This document shows positions 9,571-20,200 of a stretch of DNA of 64,000 bases, in pieces. A program made the translations under genes and the position numbers. The stretch comes from Aplectana chamaeleonis (Eukaryota; Nematoda; Chromadorea; Rhabditida; Cosmocercidae), in contig JAPDOI010001492.1 in the NCBI GenBank assembly GCA_029168955.1, positions 109,912 to 173,911 of the forward strand. Direction: 5' to 3'. The notes beneath the pieces are model-generated. The model did no database searches and had not been told where the DNA came from. It saw only the letters and a list, made by a program, of their open reading frames with translations. Position 1 is the stretch's first letter, and every line of letters starts with the position of its first letter.

Positions 9571-9830
9571 ATGTAGCGGTCTTCAGCGTTCATCTGAGAT
9601 GATGAAAAGTGTATCCTGAGTAAATCGACTACGCTGAACTCAAATATCCTACTCTCCTAACTCCTAGTTTTCAAAATTGACGACTTTAGGCGGGATTACA
9701 CCTGAAGAAGGTGTGATCCCGTGTACTGTAGCAGTCTTCAGCGTTCATCTGAGATGGTGGAAAAGTGCATCCAGAGTAAATCGACCACGCTGGAGTCAAA
9801 TATTAACTCTCGTGACTCATACAAATCATC
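9571..9830 (-). repeat. Inverted copies of the 145-bp tandem repeat (two units)
   Basis: GTAGC(G/A)GTCTTCAGCGTTCAT occurs near 9574 and 9726. The reverse complement reads TTTGA(G/C)TCCAGCGT-GTCGATTTAC, as in the plus-strand array at 8060-8480. Together the two blocks form arms around 8490-9560. The inner edges 8627-8650 and 9546-9568 also match inversely (AGCGGGAGACGATGAAA). Confidence 0.7.
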
Positions 9831-10402
9831 TTCAGAAGCCATTCAGCATTTAGTAGTCAAACTGCTTTGGACTTTCACATGGAGGATTCATATGTCTTGA
9901 CTATTATTCTAAGAAAACCTTTACTTCACCCCAAACTTCCTGATTGAACTGCGACTCGTGAATCAGTTGAATCAGCCTTTTAGTTAAATCACAATCTATA
10001 TTGAAATCTAAGTGAAAAACTGCTCCTGGCGGTTTTTACTCACAAACACGTTGGTTCAACTGGTCTTCGTCCTAAGATCAGACCCCCCGCTTCCACCCCT
10101 ACGGAGCTCAGACCCCACCCACCCCTGTGGGGGCCCACACCCGCGCCGAACCCTGGGTATGAACACATTCCACTCTCCTTTTTTCAAATATTGTCAATGT
10201 CATGCTCAATTCTTATTTTTCAAAAGGCGGTGAGAGTCGTAAAAATTTTAGCTGAAGAGATAATTCCCTACGTGGGATTGTAAGAGTTTTAGCTAAAAAC
10301 CGAAATTGGGGGAGTGTAGAGAATTGCTGGCTGCCACGAGGGCCTTAGTGTGCTGGTGGGCACGTTGAGGCACAGATGATTTGAATGTGTGTAATAGACC
10401 GC
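9831..10402. other. Intergenic DNA, no gene supported
   Basis: A C-rich segment lies at about 10080-10150 (GACCCCACCCACCCC). The 73-codon ORF over it has no further support. Nothing else recognisable was seen. Confidence 0.45.
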
Positions 10403-10406
10403 TTAA

Positions 10407-10854
10407 AGGCAGCGTTCACGATGATGATCCTCGTTGACTTTCCACAGTGAAATTATAGGAGAGAAGGATCCTAGGCTCCCAGTGTAAAAAGAACGGTAGA
10501 AAACGAGCCAGGAGCGGCAAGATAACGGCTGCAAGCAAGCGTTTTGGTGCCCCAGACACGCCTGGTGCCCCAGATCCGCTCCCTCGGAATGAACAAATGA
10601 AGACTCAGATTACAGGAATGATCAAGTCATGGAAGTGCTGATAAGTGAGCTGATCGCTTCATTGCACTGATAGGTATCATCCTTCTAGCGGTCAATTTTT
10701 TCACGCTCAAAAATTAACGTAAAGAAGAGAGGGCCTCTTTTGGCTAAAAATCGCGTCTTTCGTGTTCTTTTTGAGCATGCTTTTCTATATAGGGCACCAG
10801 ACCTTCCGCAAATCGTGGAGATATCAGAAGTGAAATTTATCGTGAACGCTGCCT
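10407..10854. mobile_element. TTAA-type MITE, element X of an abutting series
   Basis: The left end AGGCAGCGTTCACGAT is preceded by TTAA (10403-10406). The right end ATCGTGAACGCTGCCT is followed by TTGA (10855-10858). The terminal repeats are perfect over 16 bp. The interior differs from the 6173 and 10859 copies, so it is a second subtype using the same ends. No ORF of note. Confidence 0.75.
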
Positions 10855-10858
10855 TTGA

Positions 10859-11348
10859 AGGCAGTGTTCACGATAATTCCCGATTATGAGATTAATCGCT
10901 AGATAGATTGTTTGGCCTCCGGGTAGAACTGAAATGACGAAGAAATCGAGAAAAAACGCCCGACAAGGGCATCAACTCCTATACTCTCACCACACCTTTT
11001 TACTCTCACTGGAACTATTCATTGTGACAACGAAATCTTTTGTGGACCCGTCTTTTGCAATTCTCTACTCTCTAATGCTCATTTCTTTCCTTAGGGCCCT
11101 ACCTAATCCTGCTTTGCATAAAATGTTCTTCTATTTTCGATTGACCCATTTTTCCACCGGTGTTAACCACCATGAACATATTTATCCAACCGGACAACTA
11201 GTCCATGTTACAGAATAATGTCATCGTAATACGACGATTTAGAGCATTTCTCGCCGTTTCTTCGTAATTTTGGCAACACTTGGAGGCCAAAGCATGGTTT
11301 TGAGTGGAAAACCGGGGAGCGAAAATCATCGTGAATCGTGAACACCCT
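10859..11348. mobile_element. TTAA-type MITE family 2, copy 2 (element Y)
   Basis: It begins AGGCAGTGTTCACGAT immediately after the TTGA that ends element X. It ends near ATCGTGAACACCCT, a form with a small deletion, followed by TCAA (11349-11352). The interior is collinear with 6173-6655. The 94-codon ORF at 10934-11218 lies in this repeat and has no conserved counterpart in the other copy, so it is not called a gene. Confidence 0.7.
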
Positions 11349-11352
11349 TCAA

Positions 11353-12119
11353 AGGCAGTGTTCACGTTAAAAAATGTGCTTCAGTCTCCTTTGGGATGGG
11401 TAGTGGAGAGGCACACTGTAACATTGTCGTTGAAGGAACGCATGAAAGCGAGCAAGGAAGAGTCCCAAAAGAGCCCGAAGTTGCCATTTTGGGCGCACGG
11501 CAAGCCCCAAAAGCGCAACGCCCGCCCTCCGGGGCGGCATGCACGTACGCGGCGGGTTAGGTTGGGGTTAGGCTGGGTTTGGGGCGTCGGCGCGTTTGAT
11601 CATTGCTGTGCGAGTGCTAGAGATAATCAATAGTTGGGGTCTCAACGGGGTTTCAGCTGCCCCACCCTCCTACGTAGGGTTTGCGAGGGAACGGTTTTTC
11701 AGTGCTAGCCTAACCCCCTTTTAGCCCTCGCGCTGCTATCATCAAACGCGTCGACGCTCCAAACCCTGCCTAACCCCAACCTGACCCGCCGCGTACGTGC
11801 ATGCCGTCCCCGAAGTGAACCAATGGAAACTCGAAATCGTTAGATGAGTTATGGTTTCCGATCAATCGCCCCGTTTTTCCCTTCATTCTCAACTTCTCTC
11901 TTTACTCAGGTCAGCTCGCATACATGGGCTGCAAAAGACGGAAGTTACAAGCCTCGGACAATTCGTCCGCCATGCTTCTCTAGCTCTTTTTTTTTGAGGA
12001 GCCATAACTCCGTTCCTAGCAGGTCTTGTAAGATTCCAGAGATATCATTGGAATCAGCATGGCACCATTTTCAAGAAAGGAGAAAAACATAAAAACGCTT
12101 CTAATCGTTAACACTGCCT
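11353..12119. mobile_element. TTAA-type element Z, with an internal palindrome
   Basis: The left end AGGCAGTGTTCACG follows TCAA. The right end ATCGTTAACACTGCCT is followed by TTAA (12120-12123), after which a further AGGCA start appears. Part of the interior (11850-12090) resembles the 8671-9155 element. A long palindrome occupies 11530-11812 and may be a separate insertion. ORFs across it are symmetrical by-products of the palindrome. Confidence 0.6.
11530..11812. repeat. Large imperfect palindrome
   Basis: Arms of about 90 bp at 11530-11622 and 11720-11812 pair through GGCATGCACGTACGCGGCGG, GGTTGGGGTTAGGC, GGGTTTGG and ACGCGTTTGAT, with few mismatches outside and more towards the centre. 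The loop is about 100 bp. GC content is much higher than in the neighbourhood. Confidence 0.75.
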
Positions 12120-12123
12120 TTAA

Positions 12124-12430
12124 AGGCATTGAGGGCTCATACAGAATTCTACGAGCTGCGTGTAGTGCGAGCGTTTAAGGGCGTGACCCAAAAACTTGCG
12201 CAACGTGAATATAGATCAGGCTAAAACATAAGCCACTGCGGTAAACTGAATCAGGGTGCGAGCTGCTCTAGAGCTCGATATTGTATTGGAACTAACTGGT
12301 TTGTTTTATGTTCCATTCTTCTACAAAAAAGGATTGGCTACGATCGTAAACGTTAACAAGTAACGTGGCTAGAAAGAGAACAAGAGACTTTGGAGTTCTC
12401 AGTCTCTCTACTACGGGTGACAGTGAACAA
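12124..12430. other. Spacer with a possible further transposon end
   Basis: AGGCATTGAGGGCTCATACAG directly after the TTAA at 12120-12123 resembles another left end. AAATGCACTGAGGGCCCACAG occurs at the centre of the 9203-9490 hairpin. No matching right end was found. The 64-codon minus ORF at 12292-12486 runs into the next element and is not convincing. Confidence 0.35.
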
Positions 12431-14185
12431 TCCTGAAAGTTTAGGTTCCTGGCAAAAGTAAAGATTTGGCATGGCCATTTTCTCAAAAAATTAGAAATAT
12501 ATTCAGTTAAAAGGGGTAGGTTAAGGAAAATGAAAAAAGTTTTGAAATATTCCTGAGAAGGATTTGGCGTAGAATAATTTGATTTTGGGAAATGTAGTGA
12601 AATAGTTGAAAGAATGATTTGGCAGTTGAGTTCGAACCAACTATTGATAAGAGTATTGCAAAATTAGAGATCGCATTGTATAAGGTTATCCGTAGAACAT
12701 ATCAAACAAAATCACGCGTGATATGGAACAAACAGTTGATTTGACTTCACTTAAAACGTGTAGAGAGCGGCATTCCAGCTCCCGAACGAGCTTTTCCTGC
12801 TTGCCTTCTCACGCGTGATTTTGCTTCGATATGCTCTACGGATAGGCTCATACAACGCGATCTCTCGTTTTGCACAACTCTTATCAATAGTTGGTTCAAA
12901 CTCGACTGCCAAATCTTACTTTCAACTATTTCACTACACTTCCCAAAATCAAATTATTCTACGCCAAATCGTTCTCACAAGGGGAGTATAAAAAGCGTAG
13001 GTCGGATCTGCGAAAACGACTAGTATGGTTAGTATCTCTTCTGGCTCAATAGTAAAAATGCGCAGTCCCCCGCCGCGATCCGCAGGCTCAAAAAAGTTAT
13101 GAGCATTTTTTAAGCCTGGCGAAAAGGCAAGGGTACCCCATTACGTATTTTTTTTGGAGTTTCGAAAAATTTTCTCGGATTTAGCTTAAAAGTTGTATGT
13201 AGGGGTAATCTGGGGTGGCGCATACAAATCTGGAGTCCATTTGTCGAAATTTTGAGGTTTACTGTAGTTTACGGTAGGTAACATGTCATTTAGGAGTCAA
13301 AACCCACCTTAGTATTTTGAAAATCGACAAACAGACGTTAAGTTCGTATTCTCCACCCCGAATAACCCCCGTATACAAATTTTGAGTAAAATCTGAGATT
13401 TTTACCAAACTACCGTATACCCACCGTAATCTACTGTAATCTGCGAAAAATCGATGAACGGACTCCAGATTCGTGTTTAGCACTCCAAATAACCTTCAGC
13501 AAATGATTTTGAGACATATCTATCGTAGAAAACCGGAAATCTCGAAAGTGGCGTTTTTCCCTCGAAATTTTCCCCGGTTGGAAAGCTCAAAACAAAATGA
13601 GCCGGAAACTTTTGAAAATCGACTAATAAATCTCAGAATCGTGATCAGCTCCCCAAAAAACCCCCCTGGGAGAATTTTGAGTCAAATCTGGAACATCTTT
13701 TTAAAACGCTTCCAGAGCCCTCAATTGGTAGAAATAAGCGCCCAACCGAAAATCCGTTAAAGTCCAAAACGCTGTCAGTCTGGACAAAGTACGGAGAATG
13801 TGCGTTCACCCAAAATTTGCTCAAGGGGCTAGTTTCGGACGCTGAACACATTTATGAGGTCCGTTTCCGGATTTTCCGAAGAATAACGCGCTCTCTGGAA
13901 GGTACAAAAAGCACCAAAAATGAGCTTTTTAAGCTTGTAAATTCTTCGAACCTGAGGCTCGCGGCGGGATACTGCGCAGTTTTACTATTGAGCCACAAAA
14001 TATACTAATGACCTTAGTCGTTTTGGCAGATCCGACCTACGCTTTGTATACTTCCCTTGTCAGGAATATTTCAAAACTTTTTCATTTTCTTTAACCTTCC
14101 CCTTTTATCCGAGTATATTTCTATTTTTTCGAAAAAATGGCCATACCAAATCTTAGCTTTCGCCAGGAACTTAAACTTTCAGGAA
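12431..14185. mobile_element. Foldback element, split by a nested insertion
   Basis: The left arm 12431-12721 (291 bp, starting TCCTGAAAGTTTA) pairs with a right arm in two parts, 12809-12977 and 14063-14185 (292 bp together). The innermost paired bases are TCACGCGTGA on both sides, around an 87-bp loop. The outer part pairs through GATTTGG-ATGGCCATTTT. The split right arm becomes continuous when 12978-14059 and one TCA are removed. There is no coding capacity. The right end lies about 70 bp before the satellite array. Confidence 0.8.
12978..14059. mobile_element. 1,082-bp non-autonomous DNA transposon, nested
   Basis: The ends CAAGGGGAGTATA and TATACTTCCCTTG are inverted repeats with one mismatch. 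Similarity continues inward for about 100 bp (GCGTAGGTCGGATCTGC, AAAACGACTA, GGCTCAATAGTAAAA, GCGCAGT). TCA stands on both sides (12975-12977 and 14060-14062), a 3-bp target duplication. The interior holds three diverged copies of a motif of about 60 bp, near 13341, 13467 and 13635. The ORFs of 65-95 codons have no transposase signature. Confidence 0.8.
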
Positions 14186-14254
14186 TTTCATTTGTTTTTC
14201 CTAAAGGTTTCCTTTCTAACATAATTTATGCCTGCTGGTGTTAGATGAAAGTAA

Positions 14255-17200
14255 ACCCACTGATGTCCTGCCCGCCCATTCTTTGACGTCCTGCACACGC
14301 CCACTGATGTCCTGCACTCTCCCTCTGATGTCCTGCACACTTTCTATGATGTCCCGCACACTCCCACTAATGTCCTGCACCCTTCCACTAATGTCCTGCA
14401 CCCTCCACTGATGTCCTGCACACTTTCTATGAGGTGCTGAACACTCCCACTAATGTCCTGTAGCCCCTCCACTGATGTCCTACACACTTTCTATGCGGTG
14501 CTGAACACTCCCACTAATGTCCTGCACACTCTCACTGATGTCCTGCGCACTTTCTATGAGGTGCTGAACGCTTCCACTAATGTCCTGCACACTCCCACTG
14601 ATGTCCTGCACACTGTCTATGACGTCCTGCACACTCCCACTGATGTCCTGCACACTTTCTGTGACATCCTGCACGCTCCCGCTGATGTCCTGCACCCTCC
14701 CACTGATGTCCTGCACACTCCCACTAATGTCCTGCACACTCCCACTGATGTCCTGCATACTCCCACTGATGTCCTGCACACTTCCACTGATGTCCTGCAC
14801 ACTTCTATGACGTGCTGCACACTCCCACTAATGTCCTGCACACTCACTGATGTCCTCCTCTATGAGGTCCTGCACGCTCCCACTGATGTCCTGCACACTT
14901 TCCCTGCACTAATGTCCTGCACACTCCCACTGATGTCCTGCACACTCCCACTGATGTCCTGCACACTGTCTATGACGTCCTGCACACTCCCACTGATGTC
15001 CTGCACACTTTCTGTGACATCCTGCACGCTCCCGCTGATGTCCTGCACCCTCCCACTGATGTCCTGCACACTCCCACTAATGTCCTGCACACTCCCACTG
15101 ATGTCCTGCACACTTTCTATGAGGTGCTGAACACTTCCACTAATGTCCTGCACACTCCCACTAATGTCCTGCAGCCCCTCCACTGATGTCCTACACACTT
15201 TCTATGAGGTGCTGCACACTCCCACTATAGTCCTGCACACTCCCACTGATGTCCTGCACACTTTCTGTGACATCCTGCACGCTCCCGCTGATGTCCTGCA
15301 CCCTCCCTCTGATGTCCTGCACACTTTCTATGAGGTGCTGCACACTCCCACTAATGTCCTGCACACTCCCACTGATGTCCTGCACACTTTCTATGAGGTG
15401 CTGAACACTTCCACTAATGTCCTGCACACTCCCACTAATGTCCTGCAGCCCCTCCACTGATGTCCTACACACTTTCTATGAGGTGCTGCACACTCCCACT
15501 ATAGTCCTGCACACTCCCACTGATGTCCTGCACACTTTCTATGACATCCTGCACACTCCCACTAATGTCCTGCACCCTTCCACTGATGTCCTACACACTT
15601 TCTATGAGGTGCTGCACACTCCCACTAATGTCCTGCAGCCCCTCCACTGATGTCCTACACACTTTCTATGAGGTGCTGCACACTCCCACTAATGTCCTGC
15701 AACCTTCCACTGATGTCCTACACACTTTCTATGAGGTGCTGCACACTCCCACTAATGTCCTGCACCCTTCCACTGATGTCCTACACACTTTCTATGAGGT
15801 GCTGCACACTCCCACTAATGTCCTGCACACTCCCACTAATGTCCTGCAGCCCCTCCACTGATGTCCTACACACTTTCTATGAGGTGCTGCACACTCCCAC
15901 TAATGTCCTGCACACTCCCTCTAACGTCCTGCACACTCCCACTGATGTCCTGCACACTTTCTGTGACATCCTGCTTACTCCCACTAATGTCCTGCACCCT
16001 TCCACTGATGTCCTACACACTTTCTATGAGGTGCTGCACACTCCCACTAATGTCCTGCACACTCCCACTAATGTACTGCACACTTTCTACTGATGTCCTG
16101 CACACTTCCCACTGATGTCCTGCACACTTTCTATGAGGTCCTGCACACTCCCACTGATGTCCTGCATACTCCCACTGATGTCCTGCACACTTTCTATGCG
16201 GTGCTGAACACTCCCACTAATGTCCTGCACACTCTCACTGATGTCCTGCGCACTTTCTATGAGGTGCTGAACGCTTCCACTAATGTCCTGCACACTCCCA
16301 CTGATGTCCTGCACACACTGCACACTCCACTGATGTCCTGCACACTTTCTATGAGGTGCTGAACGCTCCCACTAATGTCCTGCACACTCCCACTGATGTC
16401 CTGCACACTTTCTGTGACATCCTGCACGCTCCCGCTGATGTCCTGCACCCTCCCACTGATGTCCTGCAGCCCCTCCACTGATGTCCTACACACTTTCTAT
16501 GAGGTGCTGCACACTCCCACTAATGTCCTGCACACTCGCACTAATGTCCTGCAGCCCCTCCACTGATGTCCTACACACTTTCTATGAGGTGCTGCACACT
16601 CCCACTAATGTCCTGCAAACTCTCACTGATGTCCTGCACATTTTCTATGACGTCCTGCACACTCCCTCTGAAGTCCTGCACACTTTCCCTGATGTCCTGC
16701 ACACTCTGATGTCCTGCACACTTTCTATGAGGTGCTGCACACTCCCACTAATGTCCTGCACCTCCACTGATGTCCTGCACACTTTCTATGACATCCTGCA
16801 CACTCCCACTAATGTCCTGCACACTCCCACTGATGTCCTGCACACTTTCTATGAGGTGCTGCACACTCCCACTGATGTCCTGCACCCTCCCACTGATGTC
16901 CTGCACACTTTCTATGAGGTGCTGCACACTCCCACTGAGGTCCTGCACACTCCCACTAATGTCCTGCACACTTTCTATGAGGTGCTGCACGCTTCCACTA
17001 ATGTCCTGCACACTCCCTATGGTGTCCTGCACACTTTCTATGAGGTCCTGCACACTCCCACTGATGTCCTGCACACTTTCTATGACGTCCTGCACCTCCC
17101 ACTGATGTCCTGCGCACACTTTCTGTGACATCCTGCACGCTCCCGCTGATGTCCTGCACCCTCCCACTGATGTCCTGCACACTTTCTATGAGGTGCTGCA

Positions 17201-20200
17201 CACTCCCACTAATGTCCTGCACACTCCCACTGATGTCCTGCACACTTTCTATGAGGTGCTGAACACTTCCACTAATGTCCTGCACACTCCCACTATAGTC
17301 CTGCACACTCCCACTGATGTCCTGCACACTTTCTGTGACATCCTGCACGCTCCCGCTGATGTCCTGCACACTCCCACTGATGTCCTGCACACTGTCTGTG
17401 ACGTCCTGTACACTCCCACTAATGTCCTGCACACTCCCACTGATGTCCTGCGCACTTTCTATGAGGTGCTGAACGCTCCCACTAATGTCCTGCACACTTT
17501 CTACTGATGTCCTGCACTCCACTGATGTCCTGCACACATTCTATGACGTCCTGCACACTCCCACTGATGTCCTCCACATTTCCACTGATGTCCTGCACAC
17601 TTTCTATGAGGTCCTGCACACTCCCACTAATGTCCTGCACACTCCCACTGATGTCCTACATGCTTTCTATGACGTCCTGCACACTCCCACTCATGTCCTG
17701 CTAACTCCTACTGATGTCCTGCATACTCCCACTGATGTCCTGCACACTTTCTATGCGGTGCTGAATACTCCCACTAATGTCCTGCACACTCCCACTGATG
17801 TCCTGCACGCTTTCTGTGACATCCTGCCCACTGCCACTAATGTCCTGCACCCTTCCACTGATGTCCTACACACTTTCTATGAGGTGCTGCACACTACCAC
17901 TAATGTCCTGCACACTCCCACTAATGTCCTGCAGCCCTCCACTGATGTCCTGCACACTTTCTATGACGTGCTGCACACTCCCGCTGATGTCCTGCACACT
18001 TTCTGTGGCGTCCTGCACACTTCCACTAATTTCCTGCACACTCTCACCGATGTCCTGCACACTTTCTATGACGTGCTGCACACTCCCACTAATGTCCTGC
18101 ACACTCTCACTGATGTCCTGCACACTGTCTATGACGTCCTGCACACTCCCACTGATGTCCTGCACACTTTCTGTGACATCCTGCACGCTCCCGCTGATGT
18201 CCTGCACACTTTCTATGAGGTGCTGCACACTCCCACTAATGTCCTGCACACTCCCACTGATGTCCTGCACACTTTCTATGACATCCTGCACTTCCCACTG
18301 ATGTCCTGCACACTCCCACTAATGTGCTGCACACTCCCACTGATGTCCTGCACACTGTCTATGACGTCCTGCACACTCCCACTAATGTTCAGCACACTAC
18401 CACTGATGTCCTGCACACTTTCTGTGACATCCTGCACGCTCCCACTAATGTCCTGCATACTCCCACTGATGTCCTGCACACTTTCTATGAGGTGCTGCAC
18501 ACGCCCACTATAGTCCTGCACGCTCCCACTGATGTCCTGCACACTTTCTATGAAGTGCTGCACACTCCCACTGATGTCCTGCACACTCCCACTGATGTCC
18601 TGCACACTCCACTGATGTCCTGCACACTCCCACTGATGTGCTGCACACTCCCACTATAGTCCTGTACACTCTCACTGATGTCCTGCACACTTTCTGTGAC
18701 ATCCTGCACGCTCCCACTATTGTCCTGCACACTCCCACTGATGTCCTGCACACTTTCTATGAGGTGCTGCACATTCCCACTAATGTCCTGCACGCTCCCA
18801 ATGATGTCCTGCACACTCCCACTAATGTCCTGCAGACTTTCCATGAGGTCCTGCACACTCCCACTGATGTCCTGCACACTCCCACTGATGTCCTGCACAC
18901 TCCCACTGATGTCCTGCACACTTTCTATGAGGTCCTGCACACTCACACTAATGTCCTGCCCACTCCCACTTATGTCCTGCACACTTTCTATGAGGTCGTG
19001 CACACTCCCACTGACGTCCTGCACACTCCCACTGATGTCCTGCACACTCCCACTGATGTCCTGCACACTTCCTATGACATCCTGCACACTCCCACTAATG
19101 TCCTGCATACTCCCGCTTATGTCCTGCACACTTTCTATGAGGTCCTGCACAGTCCCACTAATGTCCTGCGCACTCCCACTGATGCCCTGCACACTCCCAC
19201 TGATGTCCTGCACACTTTCTGTGACATCCTGCACGCTCCCACTGATGTCTTGCACCCTCCCACTGATGTACTGCACACTTTCTGTGACATCCTGCACGCT
19301 CCCACTGATGTCTTGCACCCTCCCACTGATGTACTGCACACTTTCTATGAGGTGCTGCACACTCCCACTAATGTCCTGCAGCCCCTCCACTGATGTCCTA
19401 CACACTTTCTATGAGGTGCTGCACACTCCCACTAATGTCCTGCACACTCCCACTGATGTCCTGCACACTTTCTGTGGTGTCCTGCACACTCCCACTAAAG
19501 TCCTGCACACTCCCCCAAAGTCCTGCACACTCCCACTGATGTCCTGCGCACTTTCCATGACGTCCTGCACACTCCCACTGATGTCCTGCACACTTTCTGT
19601 GATGTCCTGCACACTCCCACTGATGTCCTGCACACTCCCACTGAAGTCCTGCACACTTTCTGTGACATCCTGCACGCTCCCGCTGATGTCCTGCACACTC
19701 CCACTGATGTCCTGCGCACTTTCTATGAGGTGCTGAACGCTCCCACTAATGTCCTGCACACTCCCACTGATGTCCTGCACACTGTCTGTGACGTCCTGTA
19801 CACTCCCACTGATGTCCTGCACACTTTCTGTGACATCCTGCACGCTCCCGCTGATGTCCTGCACCCTCCCACTGATGTCCTGCACACTTTCTATGAGGTG
19901 CTGAACACTTTCACTAATGTCCTGCACACTCCCACTAATGTCCTGCGCACTTTCTATGAGGTGCTGAACGCTCCCACTAATGTCCTGCATACTCCCACTT
20001 ATGTCCTGCACACTTTCTATGAGGTCGTGCACACTCCCACTAATGTCCTGCACTCTCACTGATGCCCTGCACACCCTCACTAATGTTCTCTACACTCCCA
20101 CTTATGTCCTGCACACTTTCTATGAGGTCCTGCACACTCCCACTAATGCCCTGCACACTCCCACTGATGTCCTACACACTATCTCTGACATCCTGCCCAC

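Noticed and set aside
11551..11580. Telomeric repeats (TTAGGC)
   Set aside because: Only isolated TTAGG and TTAGGC occurrences inside a palindrome, not a tandem telomeric run.
11304..11633. 109-codon plus-strand ORF
   Set aside because: It crosses the junction of two MITEs and runs into a GC-rich palindrome. The translation reflects repeat composition.
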